Assembly: GCF_005160265.1 (NCBI RefSeq)
Contig: NZ_CP039865.1
Coordinates: 2,752,828 to 2,816,827 of the forward strand
Length of the DNA: 64,000 nt
Source of the DNA: Phreatobacter aquaticus
Lineage (GTDB): Bacteria > Pseudomonadota > Alphaproteobacteria > Rhizobiales > Phreatobacteraceae
Reading direction: 5' to 3'
Shown here: positions 15,560 to 23,901 of the stretch, one piece after another
Numbering within the stretch: the stretch's first letter is position 1
Layout: each line of letters starts with the position of its first letter
The notes under the pieces: generated by a model
Told to the model about the DNA's origin: nothing
What the model saw: only the letters and a program-made list of their open reading frames with translations
Database searches by the model: none
Position numbers and translations under genes: made by a program

Positions 15560-18457
15560 TCACCCGAACCGCTCGATCCCGAACGGCTTGAGGTCCCGCC
15601 CGGGATCCTGCCCCAGCACCAGCGTGGCCGTCGTCTCGCCCATAATCGGGCCAAGCGTGTAGCCGTTCGAGGTGACGCAGGTGTAGAGCCCCGGCACGGC
15701 GGGGTGCTCGCCGATGATCGGCGCGCCGTCGATATTGATGTTCATGGCCGACCAGGTGCGCAGCACATGGAGCCGCCGGAGGGCCGGCACGACATGCTGG
15801 GCGACCCACAGATTGCCCTCGATGCTGGATCGGAGCGGCCGAGGATGGCCGCGCACGGGATCGAGCCCCGCCGTCCAGCCGCCGCCGATGATGACATTGC
15901 CATTGGCCGCCTGTTTCAGCGTCAGGTGGCGGGCGGCATGGGCCACCAGATGGCTGACGATCGGCTCGGCCGCCTCCGTCACCACCATCTGCAGCGGCGC
16001 GCCGAAGACCGGGACATCGACGCCGAGCATGGCGCCGATCCGCGAGGCGAAGGCACCGGCCGCATTGACCACCCGGGCCGCCCGGATCGGTCCCCGGCTG
16101 GTCGTCACCGTGAAGCCGGAGCCGTCGCGGCTGATCGCCTGCACCTCGGCGCCGGTGACGATGCGCGCGCCCGCCGCAAGGGCTGCTTCAGCCACGGCAT
16201 TGGTCGCCACCAGCGGATTGATCTTGCCCTCCTGCGGGCAATAGGCGGCGCCGACGAAACGCTCGTCCAGGCCGGGCTCAAGCCGCCTGAGATCGTCGCG
16301 GCCGATCACCTGGCAATCGATGCCCTTGTCGCGCTCCACCGCCGTCTTGGCGGCGAGGAAGGCGAGATCGGCATCATTCTCGGCCACCATCATGCCGCCG
16401 GTGATGCTGATCTCGAAATCGGCCTTCAGCTCGGTCTCCAGCCGCTTCCACAGCGCGATGGAATCGCGCTGCAGCGGCAGGGTCAGCGCCGCTGGCTGAC
16501 CACCGGCTTCGGCCTTGGCGCCGTGGTCGAAGGAGAGAAGCTGGGCATGCAGGCTGCCGGCATTGCCGCCCGACGCGCCGGAATTGACGGGATTGCGGTC
16601 GATGACGACCACGTCGTGGCCTGCGCGCGCGAGAAACAGGGCGGTCGACAGCCCGGCAATGCCGGCGCCAATGACCACAGTCGCAGCCTCTGACACCGGC
16701 AGCGGCTCGCCGGGGGATAGCGGCCGGTCGGGCAGATTGGAGCGGCGATGGCCGCCCCATTCCGGCTTCTCGGCGGCGAGCGCCGCCAAGGGCACCGGAC
16801 GGACCGGTGCCTGCGGCGCGGGTAGCGCCGGTTCGGCGGCCGGTGCTCCCACCAGTTCGCGCAAGGCCGGCGCGCAATAACGTCCCTGGCAGCGGCCCAT
16901 GCCGGCGCGGGTCAGCCGCTTCAGGCTCGCGACATCATTGAGGCCGTGGGTCTCGATCGTCGTCTTGAGAAGGCCGAGCGTCAGCCCCTCGCAGCGGCAC
17001 ACCAGCGTGTCGTCGCCGGCAAGCTGCGGGCGCGGGGCGGCGAACAGGGCCCAGAGTGCGGCCTGGAAACGCCGATGGCGGGCGAGCGTCGCCCGGGTCC
17101 GGCTCTCGTCGCCGGTCGCATGGAAATTCAGGCGGGTCGCGGCGGTGCGTCCGGCAAGCTCCCCCATGGCGCCGGCGACATGGGCGCCGCCGAAGCCGCC
17201 GGCTTCGCCCACCACGAAGACGTCCGCCTGGGCGGTGGCGCCCGCATCGTCGCGCTCGAGGATCAGGCTGCCATCGGCGCTCATCGCGAAGGGCAGGCCG
17301 AGCAGGCGCGGCAGGTCGCTTGCCGGCATGAAGCCGTCGCCGGTCAGGACCGCATCGACAGCCACGCGGATGGTCGGGCCGGTCGGCTGTCCATTCGCGT
17401 CGAGGGCGGCGAGAACGGCCGCTTCAACCTGGGTCTTGCCCTCGATCGCAATCAGCCGATGGCCGAAGAACAGCCGGGCACCGCTGGCGCGCAACGCCGC
17501 CAGTTCTGCGACCCCGCGCAGTGCCAGCGCCGGGCCTGCCAGCGCCAGTTTCGCCGCTTCCATGGGCCGGCTGACCGGATCGGGCGCGGCTTCGGCCAGC
17601 GACAGGCCGCTGACCCCGGCCCGCATCAGTTCACGCGCCACCTGGATATTGAGCGGACCATTGCCGGCCACCAGCACGCGCTTGCCCGCCAGCACACCAT
17701 AGGATCGGACCAGCGTCTGCGCGCCGCCCGTGGTCATCGCGCCGGGCAGCGTCCAGCCCGGCACCATGACCGGGCGCTCATAGGCCCCGGTGGCGATGAT
17801 CAGCATGCGCGGGCGAATGAGACCGGCCGTGCCATGGCGCAGCGTCGAGACGGTGAGCGCGCCGTCCTCGCCGCGCTCCACGCCCCAAGCGAGCGTCTCG
17901 CTTTCAAGCGTCGCACCGGCCGCGATCACCGAGGCGATCAGGGACGCGCCGGTGCGCATCTGGCGATCCGGAGCGGGAGCGGCCGGTGAGCCGTCCTGCT
18001 TGAAATATTGCCCGCCCGGCGCCGGGCGCTCGTCGATCAGCAGCACCTTGGCGCCCGTTTCGGCCGCCGCCAGCGCGGCCCTGAGGCCGCCGGGACCGGC
18101 GCCGACCACCAGCACATCGACGGCGCGGGGCTCGGGTGCGGCAAGCGGCACATCGGCGAGGTCGATCGCGGCAGCCTGGAACGAGACCTTGGCCGAAGCC
18201 TGGCGCTCCGCCTCCATGCCATGGCGGATCTTGGTGAGACACGCGCGCTGGCCGGCGCGGCCATCCACCACCACGAGGCAATCGTGGCAGACGCCCATGC
18301 CGCAATAGTGCCCGCGGGCACTGCCGTCCTTGGCCGTGCCTTGCGCGGTCAGGCCATGGGCGACCAGCGTCGCCGCCAGCGTTTCACCGGGCACGGCCGC
18401 GAGATCGCGGCCGTCGAAGCGGATCGTCGCTGTTGCCTCTGGCCGATCGAGCTGCAT
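15560..18457 (-). CDS. Fused three-part flavo/iron-sulfur amino acid (opine- or D-hydroxyproline-type) dehydrogenase
   Basis: The 965-residue protein joins what are usually three subunits. Residues 1-100 are a [2Fe-2S] domain with Cys52, 57, 60 and 73, like HcnA. Residues 110-450 are a pyridine-nucleotide-disulfide oxidoreductase fold with VVGAGPGG at 117-124, like HcnB or OoxA. Residues 485-535 are a BFD-like iron-sulfur domain with Cys487, 489, 523 and 528. Residues 590-965 are a DAO-type FAD oxidase with VVIGAGIAG, like HcnC or OoxB. Heteromeric relatives oxidise opines, D-hydroxyproline or glycine and pass electrons to the respiratory chain. The gene starts three bases after the DapA-family gene, so they form an operon. 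The substrate is unknown. Confidence 0.85.
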   Translation of the reverse strand: MQLDRPEATATIRFDGRDLAAVPGETLAATLVAHGLTAQGTAKDGSARGHYCGMGVCHDCLVVVDGRAGQRACLTKIRHGMEAERQASAKVSFQAAAIDLADVPLAAPEPRAVDVLVVGAGPGGLRAALAAAETGAKVLLIDERPAPGGQYFKQDGSPAAPAPDRQMRTGASLIASVIAAGATLESETLAWGVERGEDGALTVSTLRHGTAGLIRPRMLIIATGAYERPVMVPGWTLPGAMTTGGAQTLVRSYGVLAGKRVLVAGNGPLNIQVARELMRAGVSGLSLAEAAPDPVSRPMEAAKLALAGPALALRGVAELAALRASGARLFFGHRLIAIEGKTQVEAAVLAALDANGQPTGPTIRVAVDAVLTGDGFMPASDLPRLLGLPFAMSADGSLILERDDAGATAQADVFVVGEAGGFGGAHVAGAMGELAGRTAATRLNFHATGDESRTRATLARHRRFQAALWALFAAPRPQLAGDDTLVCRCEGLTLGLLKTTIETHGLNDVASLKRLTRAGMGRCQGRYCAPALRELVGAPAAEPALPAPQAPVRPVPLAALAAEKPEWGGHRRSNLPDRPLSPGEPLPVSEAATVVIGAGIAGLSTALFLARAGHDVVVIDRNPVNSGASGGNAGSLHAQLLSFDHGAKAEAGGQPAALTLPLQRDSIALWKRLETELKADFEISITGGMMVAENDADLAFLAAKTAVERDKGIDCQVIGRDDLRRLEPGLDERFVGAAYCPQEGKINPLVATNAVAEAALAAGARIVTGAEVQAISRDGSGFTVTTSRGPIRAARVVNAAGAFASRIGAMLGVDVPVFGAPLQMVVTEAAEPIVSHLVAHAARHLTLKQAANGNVIIGGGWTAGLDPVRGHPRPLRSSIEGNLWVAQHVVPALRRLHVLRTWSAMNINIDGAPIIGEHPAVPGLYTCVTSNGYTLGPIMGETTATLVLGQDPGRDLKPFGIERFG

Positions 18458-18460
18458 GGC

Positions 18461-19357
18461 TCAGCCGGCGAGATCGAAGCGCAGGCCGAACTGGTCCACC
18501 AGCGCCTTCATCTGGCGGTCCTTGGCCTCCGGCAGCGGCAGGCGCGGCGGGCGGGGATGGCCTGCGCCAAAGCCCATATGGTTCAGGAGCGACTTGGTGC
18601 CGCCGACATAATATTGGCCGAAGACAGCCTCGATCACCGGCAGCCAGTGGAGATAATGGGCGCGCGCCTCGAACACCTTGCCCTCGTCGGCCACCATCGA
18701 GAACAGCTTGGCCATCGGGCCCGGCGCGACATTGGAGGCAACCGCCACCCAGCCTTGCGCGCCCTCGACGAAGGATTCAAAGCCGAGAACGCCGCCGAAC
18801 ACCGTGAGATTGTCACCGCAGAGCCGGATGATGTCGCGCACCCGCGTCACTTCCAGTGTCGATTCCTTGATGTAGTCGCAGCCCTTGATCTCGGACAGGC
18901 GCTGGACCAGTTCCGGCTTCAGGTCGACGTTTGCCGTCGCCGGATTGTTGTAGACCATGATCGGAATGGTGATGCTCTCGGCCACCCACTTGTAGTGGTG
19001 AACGAGTTCGTCGTCGGTCGGCGTCGAATAGAACGGCGGGATGATCATCACCCCGTCGGCGCCGAGCTGTTCGGCCTGTTTCGACAGGCGCACCACGTCG
19101 CGGGTATCCTCCGCGCCGGTGCCGATCAGCACCGGCACCCGGCCGGCGGAGGTCTGGATCACGGTATCGGCGACCGCGCGCTTCTCCTCCTCGGAGAGCG
19201 AGAGGAACTCACCCGTCGAGCCCAGCGGGATCAGCCCGTGAATGCCCTGGCGGATCTGCCATTCGGTGAGGTCGCGAAGCGCCTTCAGGTCCACCGCGCC
19301 GTCGCGGTCATAGGGCGTGATCATCACGGTATAGGTGCCGCGGAAGCGCTTGCTCAT
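18461..19357 (-). CDS. DapA-family (dihydrodipicolinate synthase superfamily) lyase or deaminase
   Basis: The 298-residue TIM-barrel protein has the family motifs: IPLGSTGEFLSLSEEE (substrate carboxylate loop), IMVYNNPATANV with the catalytic Tyr, and CDYIKESTLEVTR with the Schiff-base Lys. The start at 19357 is preferred to longer forms because it begins at the typical MSKRFRGTYTVMITPYD. It is the first gene of an operon with the fused dehydrogenase. In hydroxyproline breakdown, a DapA homologue (pyrroline-4-hydroxy-2-carboxylate deaminase) works directly after the dehydrogenase; that pairing is the best clue to function but no epimerase or semialdehyde dehydrogenase is nearby. True DapA is unlikely in this context. 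Confidence 0.85.
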   Translation of the reverse strand: MSKRFRGTYTVMITPYDRDGAVDLKALRDLTEWQIRQGIHGLIPLGSTGEFLSLSEEEKRAVADTVIQTSAGRVPVLIGTGAEDTRDVVRLSKQAEQLGADGVMIIPPFYSTPTDDELVHHYKWVAESITIPIMVYNNPATANVDLKPELVQRLSEIKGCDYIKESTLEVTRVRDIIRLCGDNLTVFGGVLGFESFVEGAQGWVAVASNVAPGPMAKLFSMVADEGKVFEARAHYLHWLPVIEAVFGQYYVGGTKSLLNHMGFGAGHPRPPRLPLPEAKDRQMKALVDQFGLRFDLAG

Positions 19358-19409
19358 GGCTTGTCCGAAGGAATGAGGAGAGAGAAACGGGGAGGATGGC
19401 TGCCGGCCA

Positions 19410-19428
19410 TTATACAAGACGTATGCAA
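19410..19428. promoter_or_regulatory. Operator-like site TTATACAAGACGTATGCAA
   Basis: The half-sites TATAC and GTATG are separated by five bases between the divergent dapA-like and gntR genes. The right arm GTATGC and the spacing are identical to the perfect palindrome at 21350-21366 in front of the transporter gene. This supports a common regulator, most simply the adjacent GntR protein. Confidence 0.6.
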
Positions 19429-19521
19429 AACCGGCACAAGGCCCTTGCCAAGGCCCGCCTGACATCCGAGGCTGGAACGTCTCGGTCGCGTCCCATGGCG
19501 GGCGATGGAGGATGATGATTC

Positions 19522-20190
19522 ATGGCGAGTGATACGCCGATTCCGGCCGACGATCTCGCGCGTTCCAGCGCCAATCTGTCGGGCCTCGCCTATGCGGCGC
19601 TGGCGCAGATGATCCACGGCCACAAGCTGCGCGGCGGCGACGTGATCCTGGAGGCGAAGCTCGCCGCCGAACTGTCGATCTCGCGCACGCCGATGCGCGA
19701 GGCCTTGCAGCGGCTGGAAGGCGAGGGGCTGATCGTCAAGAACGCGTCGCGCTCCTACATGGTGCGCACCGTTGGCCTCACCGAATATCTGCAGAGCCTG
19801 AAGGTCCGCGAGATCCTGGAGCCGGAGACGGCGGCGCTCGCCATCGGCAATATCGATCCTGCCGCGATGGAGGCGGTGAGGGCCGAAATCGCGGCGCTCA
19901 ACGGCTCGCGCAGCTATGTTCGCGACGCCCACTGGACCTCCGACGCCAATCTCCACAACCTGTTCATCGATGCCTGCGGCAACCAGGTCATGAGCCACAT
20001 GATCAAGGGCTTGCGCGCCACCACCCACCTGTTCGAGATCGATCGGCTGAAGGATCGCCTGATCCCCGACAATACCGAACATGTCGCGATCCTCGACGCG
20101 CTGGCCGAAGGCGACGCCAAGGCCGTGCGCAAGGCGGTCCACCACCATATCCGCAGCCTGCACCGTTTCGCGCTGAGCGTGGTGAGCTGA
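19522..20190 (+). CDS. GntR-family regulator, FCD (FadR) subgroup
   Basis: The 222-residue protein has a winged-helix N-terminus (LAYAALAQMIHGHKLRGGDVI, then LAAELSISRTPMREALQRLEGEGLI) and a helical FCD domain with metal-ligand-type residues in DANLHNLFIDACGN, and the late EHVAILDAL and AVHHHI segments. FCD proteins respond to small carboxylic acids. The start follows a GGAGG site. It is divergent from the dapA-like operon, convergent with the phosphotriesterase-like gene, and probably controls the surrounding catabolic genes through the sites at 19410 and 21350. The effector is unknown. Confidence 0.9.
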   Translation: MASDTPIPADDLARSSANLSGLAYAALAQMIHGHKLRGGDVILEAKLAAELSISRTPMREALQRLEGEGLIVKNASRSYMVRTVGLTEYLQSLKVREILEPETAALAIGNIDPAAMEAVRAEIAALNGSRSYVRDAHWTSDANLHNLFIDACGNQVMSHMIKGLRATTHLFEIDRLKDRLIPDNTEHVAILDALAEGDAKAVRKAVHHHIRSLHRFALSVVS

Positions 20191-20204
20191 ACTGGTCGCG
20201 GGCC

Positions 20205-21239
20205 TCATGCGGCCCCCGCGATGGTCAGGAGCCGGCGCGGCGTATCCACCAGCATCAGGTCGATCTCTGCCTGGGAGAACCCGCGGTCGCGCATCAGCTG
20301 CACGCCATTGGTGACCAGATGAGCATAGCCGTGGCCGCCGAAGCTTGCGAGCCTCGAGCGCGTGCAGATGTCGTGGGAAATGGCGACCTGGGCGCCGAGC
20401 CCGGCTTCGAACAGTTTCCGGATGGCGCGGATGCGCATCCAGTCATTCGGCAGGTCGGCGACGCCCATCCAGTATTGCGACGTCTCGATGCCGAAGAAAT
20501 CATATTCCACCACGCAGCCGCGCCGGGCGAGCGCCAGGACCGCAGCATCGTCGGTCTCATAGGTGCGGTCCATGTGGTCGATGATCACCCGGGAGAGGTC
20601 GGCGCCTTCGGCCTCCAGCACGTCGAGAATCTCATGCGGCGCCTGCGGATGGCGACCGGGATGGACGGTGATCGTCGCGCCTGTTGCGCGTTGAGCCCGG
20701 GCGCCCGCCTGCAACGAGCGGCGCTCGAATGGCGTCATCGGCCAGGAACAGCCGATCTCGCCGATGATGCCGGCGCGGATGGCGGTACCATGAAGGCCTT
20801 CGCGCAGTTCGGCGACGATCGTCTCGGTCATCGCCTCGACGGAGAGCGCGAGTGTGGCCTCGTCCTGATAGCCCTCGGTATAGAAGCCTGATCCCGCGAT
20901 GACATGCACGCCGGTGGCGTGCGCGATTGCCGCTAGCCCTTCAGTGTCCGGCGCGATGCCGGCAATGGTCATTTCCACGATGGCGCCGCCGCCGGCCGCC
21001 TTGAAGATCGCAGCCTCGCGGATCGCGATGTCGAGGTCCTGCAGGCGCTGGTTGCCGAAATGGTCGTTCGGCCGGTAGGCGACGGCAAAGGCATTGGCGA
21101 GATCGATTTCGACTTCCGAGCGGCCCGAACCCCTGAGCGTCCGCGGCGTGAGGTCGCAGAGCAGGTGCTCGTGCATCAATGTCGGGCCGAGCGTGGCCGG
21201 ATCGATCGGCCCCGTGACCGTCATGACATGCGGATTCAA
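20205..21239 (-). CDS. Phosphotriesterase-family metal-dependent hydrolase (lactonase-like)
   Basis: The amidohydrolase-superfamily protein has metal-binding HEH in GPTLMHEHLL, a Glu in GEIGCSWPMTPFER where classical phosphotriesterase has a carbamylated Lys, then VHPGRHP, IIDHMDR and ISHDICTR with the remaining His and Asp ligands. The Glu replacement is known in phosphotriesterase homology proteins and does not imply loss of activity. The start is either TTG at 21239, with GGAGG nine bases before it, or ATG at 21224. It probably hydrolyses a lactone or related ester produced in the local pathway. It is divergent from the ABC binding protein gene. Confidence 0.85.
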   Translation of the reverse strand: MNPHVMTVTGPIDPATLGPTLMHEHLLCDLTPRTLRGSGRSEVEIDLANAFAVAYRPNDHFGNQRLQDLDIAIREAAIFKAAGGGAIVEMTIAGIAPDTEGLAAIAHATGVHVIAGSGFYTEGYQDEATLALSVEAMTETIVAELREGLHGTAIRAGIIGEIGCSWPMTPFERRSLQAGARAQRATGATITVHPGRHPQAPHEILDVLEAEGADLSRVIIDHMDRTYETDDAAVLALARRGCVVEYDFFGIETSQYWMGVADLPNDWMRIRAIRKLFEAGLGAQVAISHDICTRSRLASFGGHGYAHLVTNGVQLMRDRGFSQAEIDLMLVDTPRRLLTIAGAA

Positions 21240-21349
21240 AACCCCGATCCTCCGGCTTCCCCGCTCGCCGCCCCGCCTGCTGCCTTCTTGGGCAACCAGG
21301 TGCCCGCTAAAGCCGCAGTGCCGCAGGCTTGCGGATGGCATGAAACTTT

Positions 21350-21366
21350 GCATACATTGTGTATGC
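21350..21366. promoter_or_regulatory. Perfect palindrome GCATACATTGTGTATGC, operator candidate
   Basis: Two seven-base arms flank TTG in the divergent region between the phosphotriesterase-like and binding-protein genes. The site shares spacing and half-site sequence with the one at 19410-19428 beside gntR. It would allow one regulator to control both directions. Confidence 0.7.
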
Positions 21367-21404
21367 CTTCGACGCCAGTCCGTCACGATCAAAGGATCAC
21401 AGCA

Positions 21405-22274
21405 ATGACCAATAAGCGCCCGCATGTGACCGCAGGCCTCGACCGGCGAACCTTCCTCACCGCTGCCGGTGCGGCGGCCGGCTCGCTTGCGCTCTCCGGC
21501 CGTCCGGCCAGCGCCCAGGCCAAGGTCTCGACGCCCAACATCATCAAGCAGGGCACGTTGATCATGTCGATCAACCCGACGCTGCCGCCGCTCCAGTTCG
21601 TCAATGACAAGGGCGAGCTTCAGGGCATGCGCGTCGAGCTTGGCAACGAGCTTGCCAAGACCCTCGGCCTGACGCCGGAATATGTCCGCATCGAATTCGC
21701 CGCCATGGTGCCGGGCCTCGCCGCCAAGCGCTGGGACATGATCAATACCGGCATCTTCTGGACCGAAGAGCGCTCGAAGCTCATGTACATGGTGCCCTAT
21801 GAGCTGGCGGCCATCTCGTTCCTGGTGGGGCGTGGCAATCCGCTGAACATCGCCAAGTGGGAAGATCTCGCCGGCCGCTCGGTCGGCGTCGAGCTCGGCG
21901 GCATCGAGGAGCGGCGTACCCGCGAAGTCGACGAGATGCTGAAGAAGGCCGGCCTCAAGGGCATCGAGATCCGCACCTTCAACAATTTCGCCGAAGCCTT
22001 CCAGGCGCTCCGCGCCCGCCAGGTCGACGCCGCCACCTCGATCGATGCGACCGCCATGTTCTGGCAGGGCCGCGGCGATTTCCACCGCGCTGTCGCGGGC
22101 CTCTTCCCGCAGGTCGCCACCTTCGCCTTCGCCAACAAGACGTTGGCCAACGAAGCGGTCGGCGGGCTCAACGCGCTGAAGAAGTCCGGCTATTACGACC
22201 AGCTGTTCGACAAGTACGGCGTGCTGAAGATCGCGGAGCCGGAATTCTCCATCAGGGGTCCCGGCCCGGCATGA
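21405..22274 (+). CDS. ABC transporter substrate-binding protein, polar amino acid/opine type
   Basis: The 289-residue periplasmic protein has a twin-arginine-type signal (DRRTFLTAAGAAAGSLAL and cleavage near ASAQA) and the SBP_bac_3 fold, seen in LPPLQFVNDKGELQGMRVELGNELAK and WEDLAGRSVGVELGG. Relatives bind amino acids or opines. The ATG at 21405 follows AAGGA by eight bases; the frame upstream is open but without signals. A strong terminator separates it from the permease gene, as often seen where binding protein must be made in excess. Confidence 0.88.
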   Translation: MTNKRPHVTAGLDRRTFLTAAGAAAGSLALSGRPASAQAKVSTPNIIKQGTLIMSINPTLPPLQFVNDKGELQGMRVELGNELAKTLGLTPEYVRIEFAAMVPGLAAKRWDMINTGIFWTEERSKLMYMVPYELAAISFLVGRGNPLNIAKWEDLAGRSVGVELGGIEERRTREVDEMLKKAGLKGIEIRTFNNFAEAFQALRARQVDAATSIDATAMFWQGRGDFHRAVAGLFPQVATFAFANKTLANEAVGGLNALKKSGYYDQLFDKYGVLKIAEPEFSIRGPGPA

Positions 22275-22298
22275 TCCGCGGGCTCATTGCCTGATCCC

Positions 22299-22328
22299 AG
22301 CGCGGCGGGCCCTCCCGCCGCGCTTTTT
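22299..22328 (+). terminator. Intrinsic terminator between binding protein and permease genes
   Basis: Perfect 11-base arms (AGCGCGGCGGG and complement) enclose a CCCT loop and are followed by TTTTT. It lies 24 bases after the binding-protein stop and probably allows partial readthrough to the permease. Confidence 0.85.
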
Positions 22329-22359
22329 CGTGGAATGCCGTCCAAGCAGGAGACATCCG

Positions 22360-23073
22360 ATGCAGGTCTGGAGTTGGTCCGGCTTCTGGAGCTATTTCGT
22401 CAATCCCTATCTGATCGGCGGTGCCGGCGTGACGCTGGGGCTGACGGTAGCGACCCTGTTTCTCGGCTTCATCCTGGCCTTCGTGCTGGTGCTGTTCCGG
22501 TTGTCCGGCAACCGGTTCCTGTCGGGCATTGCGCGCGGCCATGTCTGGCTGTTTCGCGGCACGCCGCTGCTGGTCCAGCTGATCATCATCTATACCGGCC
22601 TGCCGCAGCTCGGCATCATCCGGCTGAACGTCATTGAATCGGCCCTTCTCGGCCTGGTGCTGAACGAGGCCGCCTATCTCTCGGAAATCCTGCGCGGCGG
22701 CATCCAGTCGGTGCCGGCCGGCCAGCGCGACGCCGCCATGGCGCTCGGCCTCAACCGCTGGAAGGCCTTCGTCCTGATCACCATGCCGCAGGCCATGCGG
22801 GTCATCGTGCCGGCACTCGGCAATTCGGTAAACGGCCTCCTCAAGACCACGTCGATTGCCTCGGTCATCTCGATGGAAGAGCTTCTCAGGCGCGGCCAGG
22901 TGCTGATGCAGCAGCGCTTCGAGGTGCTCGAAGTGTTCATGGTCATCGCCATCTTCTACCTCCTCATGACCACGGTTTGGGACATGGTCCAGCGGCGGAT
23001 CGAGGCCTATTACGCCAAGGCCTATGCGGTCCGGGTGGAGACCACCAAGGAACTCGCCCGCGATGACCGCTGA
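22360..23073 (+). CDS. ABC transporter permease, polar amino acid family
   Basis: The 237-residue inner-membrane protein has about five transmembrane segments and the HisM/GlnP signature: GHVWLFRGTPLLVQLIIIYTG at about 60-80 and the EAA loop SVPAGQRDAAMALGLNRWKAFVLI. It starts after AGGAGA. It should form the membrane channel for the substrate of the binding protein upstream; a homodimer is possible because no second permease gene is near. No ATP-binding subunit gene is in the window, so one must be supplied from elsewhere. Confidence 0.92.
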   Translation: MQVWSWSGFWSYFVNPYLIGGAGVTLGLTVATLFLGFILAFVLVLFRLSGNRFLSGIARGHVWLFRGTPLLVQLIIIYTGLPQLGIIRLNVIESALLGLVLNEAAYLSEILRGGIQSVPAGQRDAAMALGLNRWKAFVLITMPQAMRVIVPALGNSVNGLLKTTSIASVISMEELLRRGQVLMQQRFEVLEVFMVIAIFYLLMTTVWDMVQRRIEAYYAKAYAVRVETTKELARDDR

Positions 23074-23887
23074 CGCGGCGCGGCGCGGCACGCGCTTCGG
23101 CATTATCGGCTTCGGCCGCATCGGCCGCCGGATCGCCGAGCGCCTGGCCGGGACGCAGGATGCGCCGGAACTGGCCGGCGTGCTGGTGAGCGCGGAGCGG
23201 CAGCAGGCGGTGGCTGGTATTGTCGGCGAGGAACGGGTCTTCACCGATCCCGCAGTCTTTCTGGGCCTTGGCCTTGATGTCGTGGTGGAATGCGCCTCTG
23301 CCGCAGCGCTCGCCGCGCTTGGTCCGGCCGTGCTCGCCTCCGGCGCCGATCTCATGCCGCTGTCGCTCGCAGCCTTTGCCGATCACGTCGTCGAACAACG
23401 CCTGCGCACCGCGGCCGCGACGGGTCCGGGCCGGCTGGAAATCCCGGCGGGCGCCATGGGCTCGATCGAGTTTCTCGCCGCCGCCCGCGAAGACGTCCTC
23501 TCCGCCGTCACCTTCCGCGCCGCCTATCCCGTTGAACGCTGGCGCGGGTCGGCAGCAGAAGCCATGACGGATCTCGCCGGCGTCACCGCGCCGACGACCT
23601 TTCTCCGCACCAGCGTGCGCGAGGCGGTCCGCCAGTTCCCGCGCCATATCAATGTCGCCGTCGGCGTGGCGCTCGCAGGCCTCGGCCTCGACGAGACCAC
23701 GGCCGAACTGACCGCCGATCCCGCCATCACCCAGGCCCGCTTCGAGGTCGAGGCGATCGCCGGTCCGGGGCCGGTCTATCTCAGGGTCGATGGCCGCGAT
23801 GCGCCGCTCGGTTCCGACCCGATCGACTACACCACCTTCAGCCTGATCCGGCTCCTGCGCCGGCGTCAGGCCCGCATCATGATCTGA
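23063..23887 (+). CDS. Aspartate dehydrogenase-like (NadX family) oxidoreductase
   Basis: The start overlaps the permease stop by 11 bases. The 274-residue protein has a Rossmann NAD(P) site (FGIIGFGRIGRRIAERL), the GAMGSIEFLAAAR block corresponding to the family's GAxGGxDAL motif, and the FPRHINVAVGVALAGLGLD block with the conserved Asn. L-aspartate dehydrogenases interconvert aspartate and iminoaspartate or oxaloacetate plus ammonia. Sequence context suggests it acts on a related amino acid or imine from the transported compound. Paralogues of this family can have different substrates. Confidence 0.8.
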   Translation: MTADAARRGTRFGIIGFGRIGRRIAERLAGTQDAPELAGVLVSAERQQAVAGIVGEERVFTDPAVFLGLGLDVVVECASAAALAALGPAVLASGADLMPLSLAAFADHVVEQRLRTAAATGPGRLEIPAGAMGSIEFLAAAREDVLSAVTFRAAYPVERWRGSAAEAMTDLAGVTAPTTFLRTSVREAVRQFPRHINVAVGVALAGLGLDETTAELTADPAITQARFEVEAIAGPGPVYLRVDGRDAPLGSDPIDYTTFSLIRLLRRRQARIMI

Positions 23888-23901
23888 GCCGGAGAACAGC
23901 C

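Noticed and set aside
15560-19357. Naming the cluster as a hydroxyproline operon
   Set aside because: The dehydrogenase and DapA homologue fit, but epimerase and 2-oxoglutarate semialdehyde dehydrogenase are absent and other genes do not belong to that pathway.
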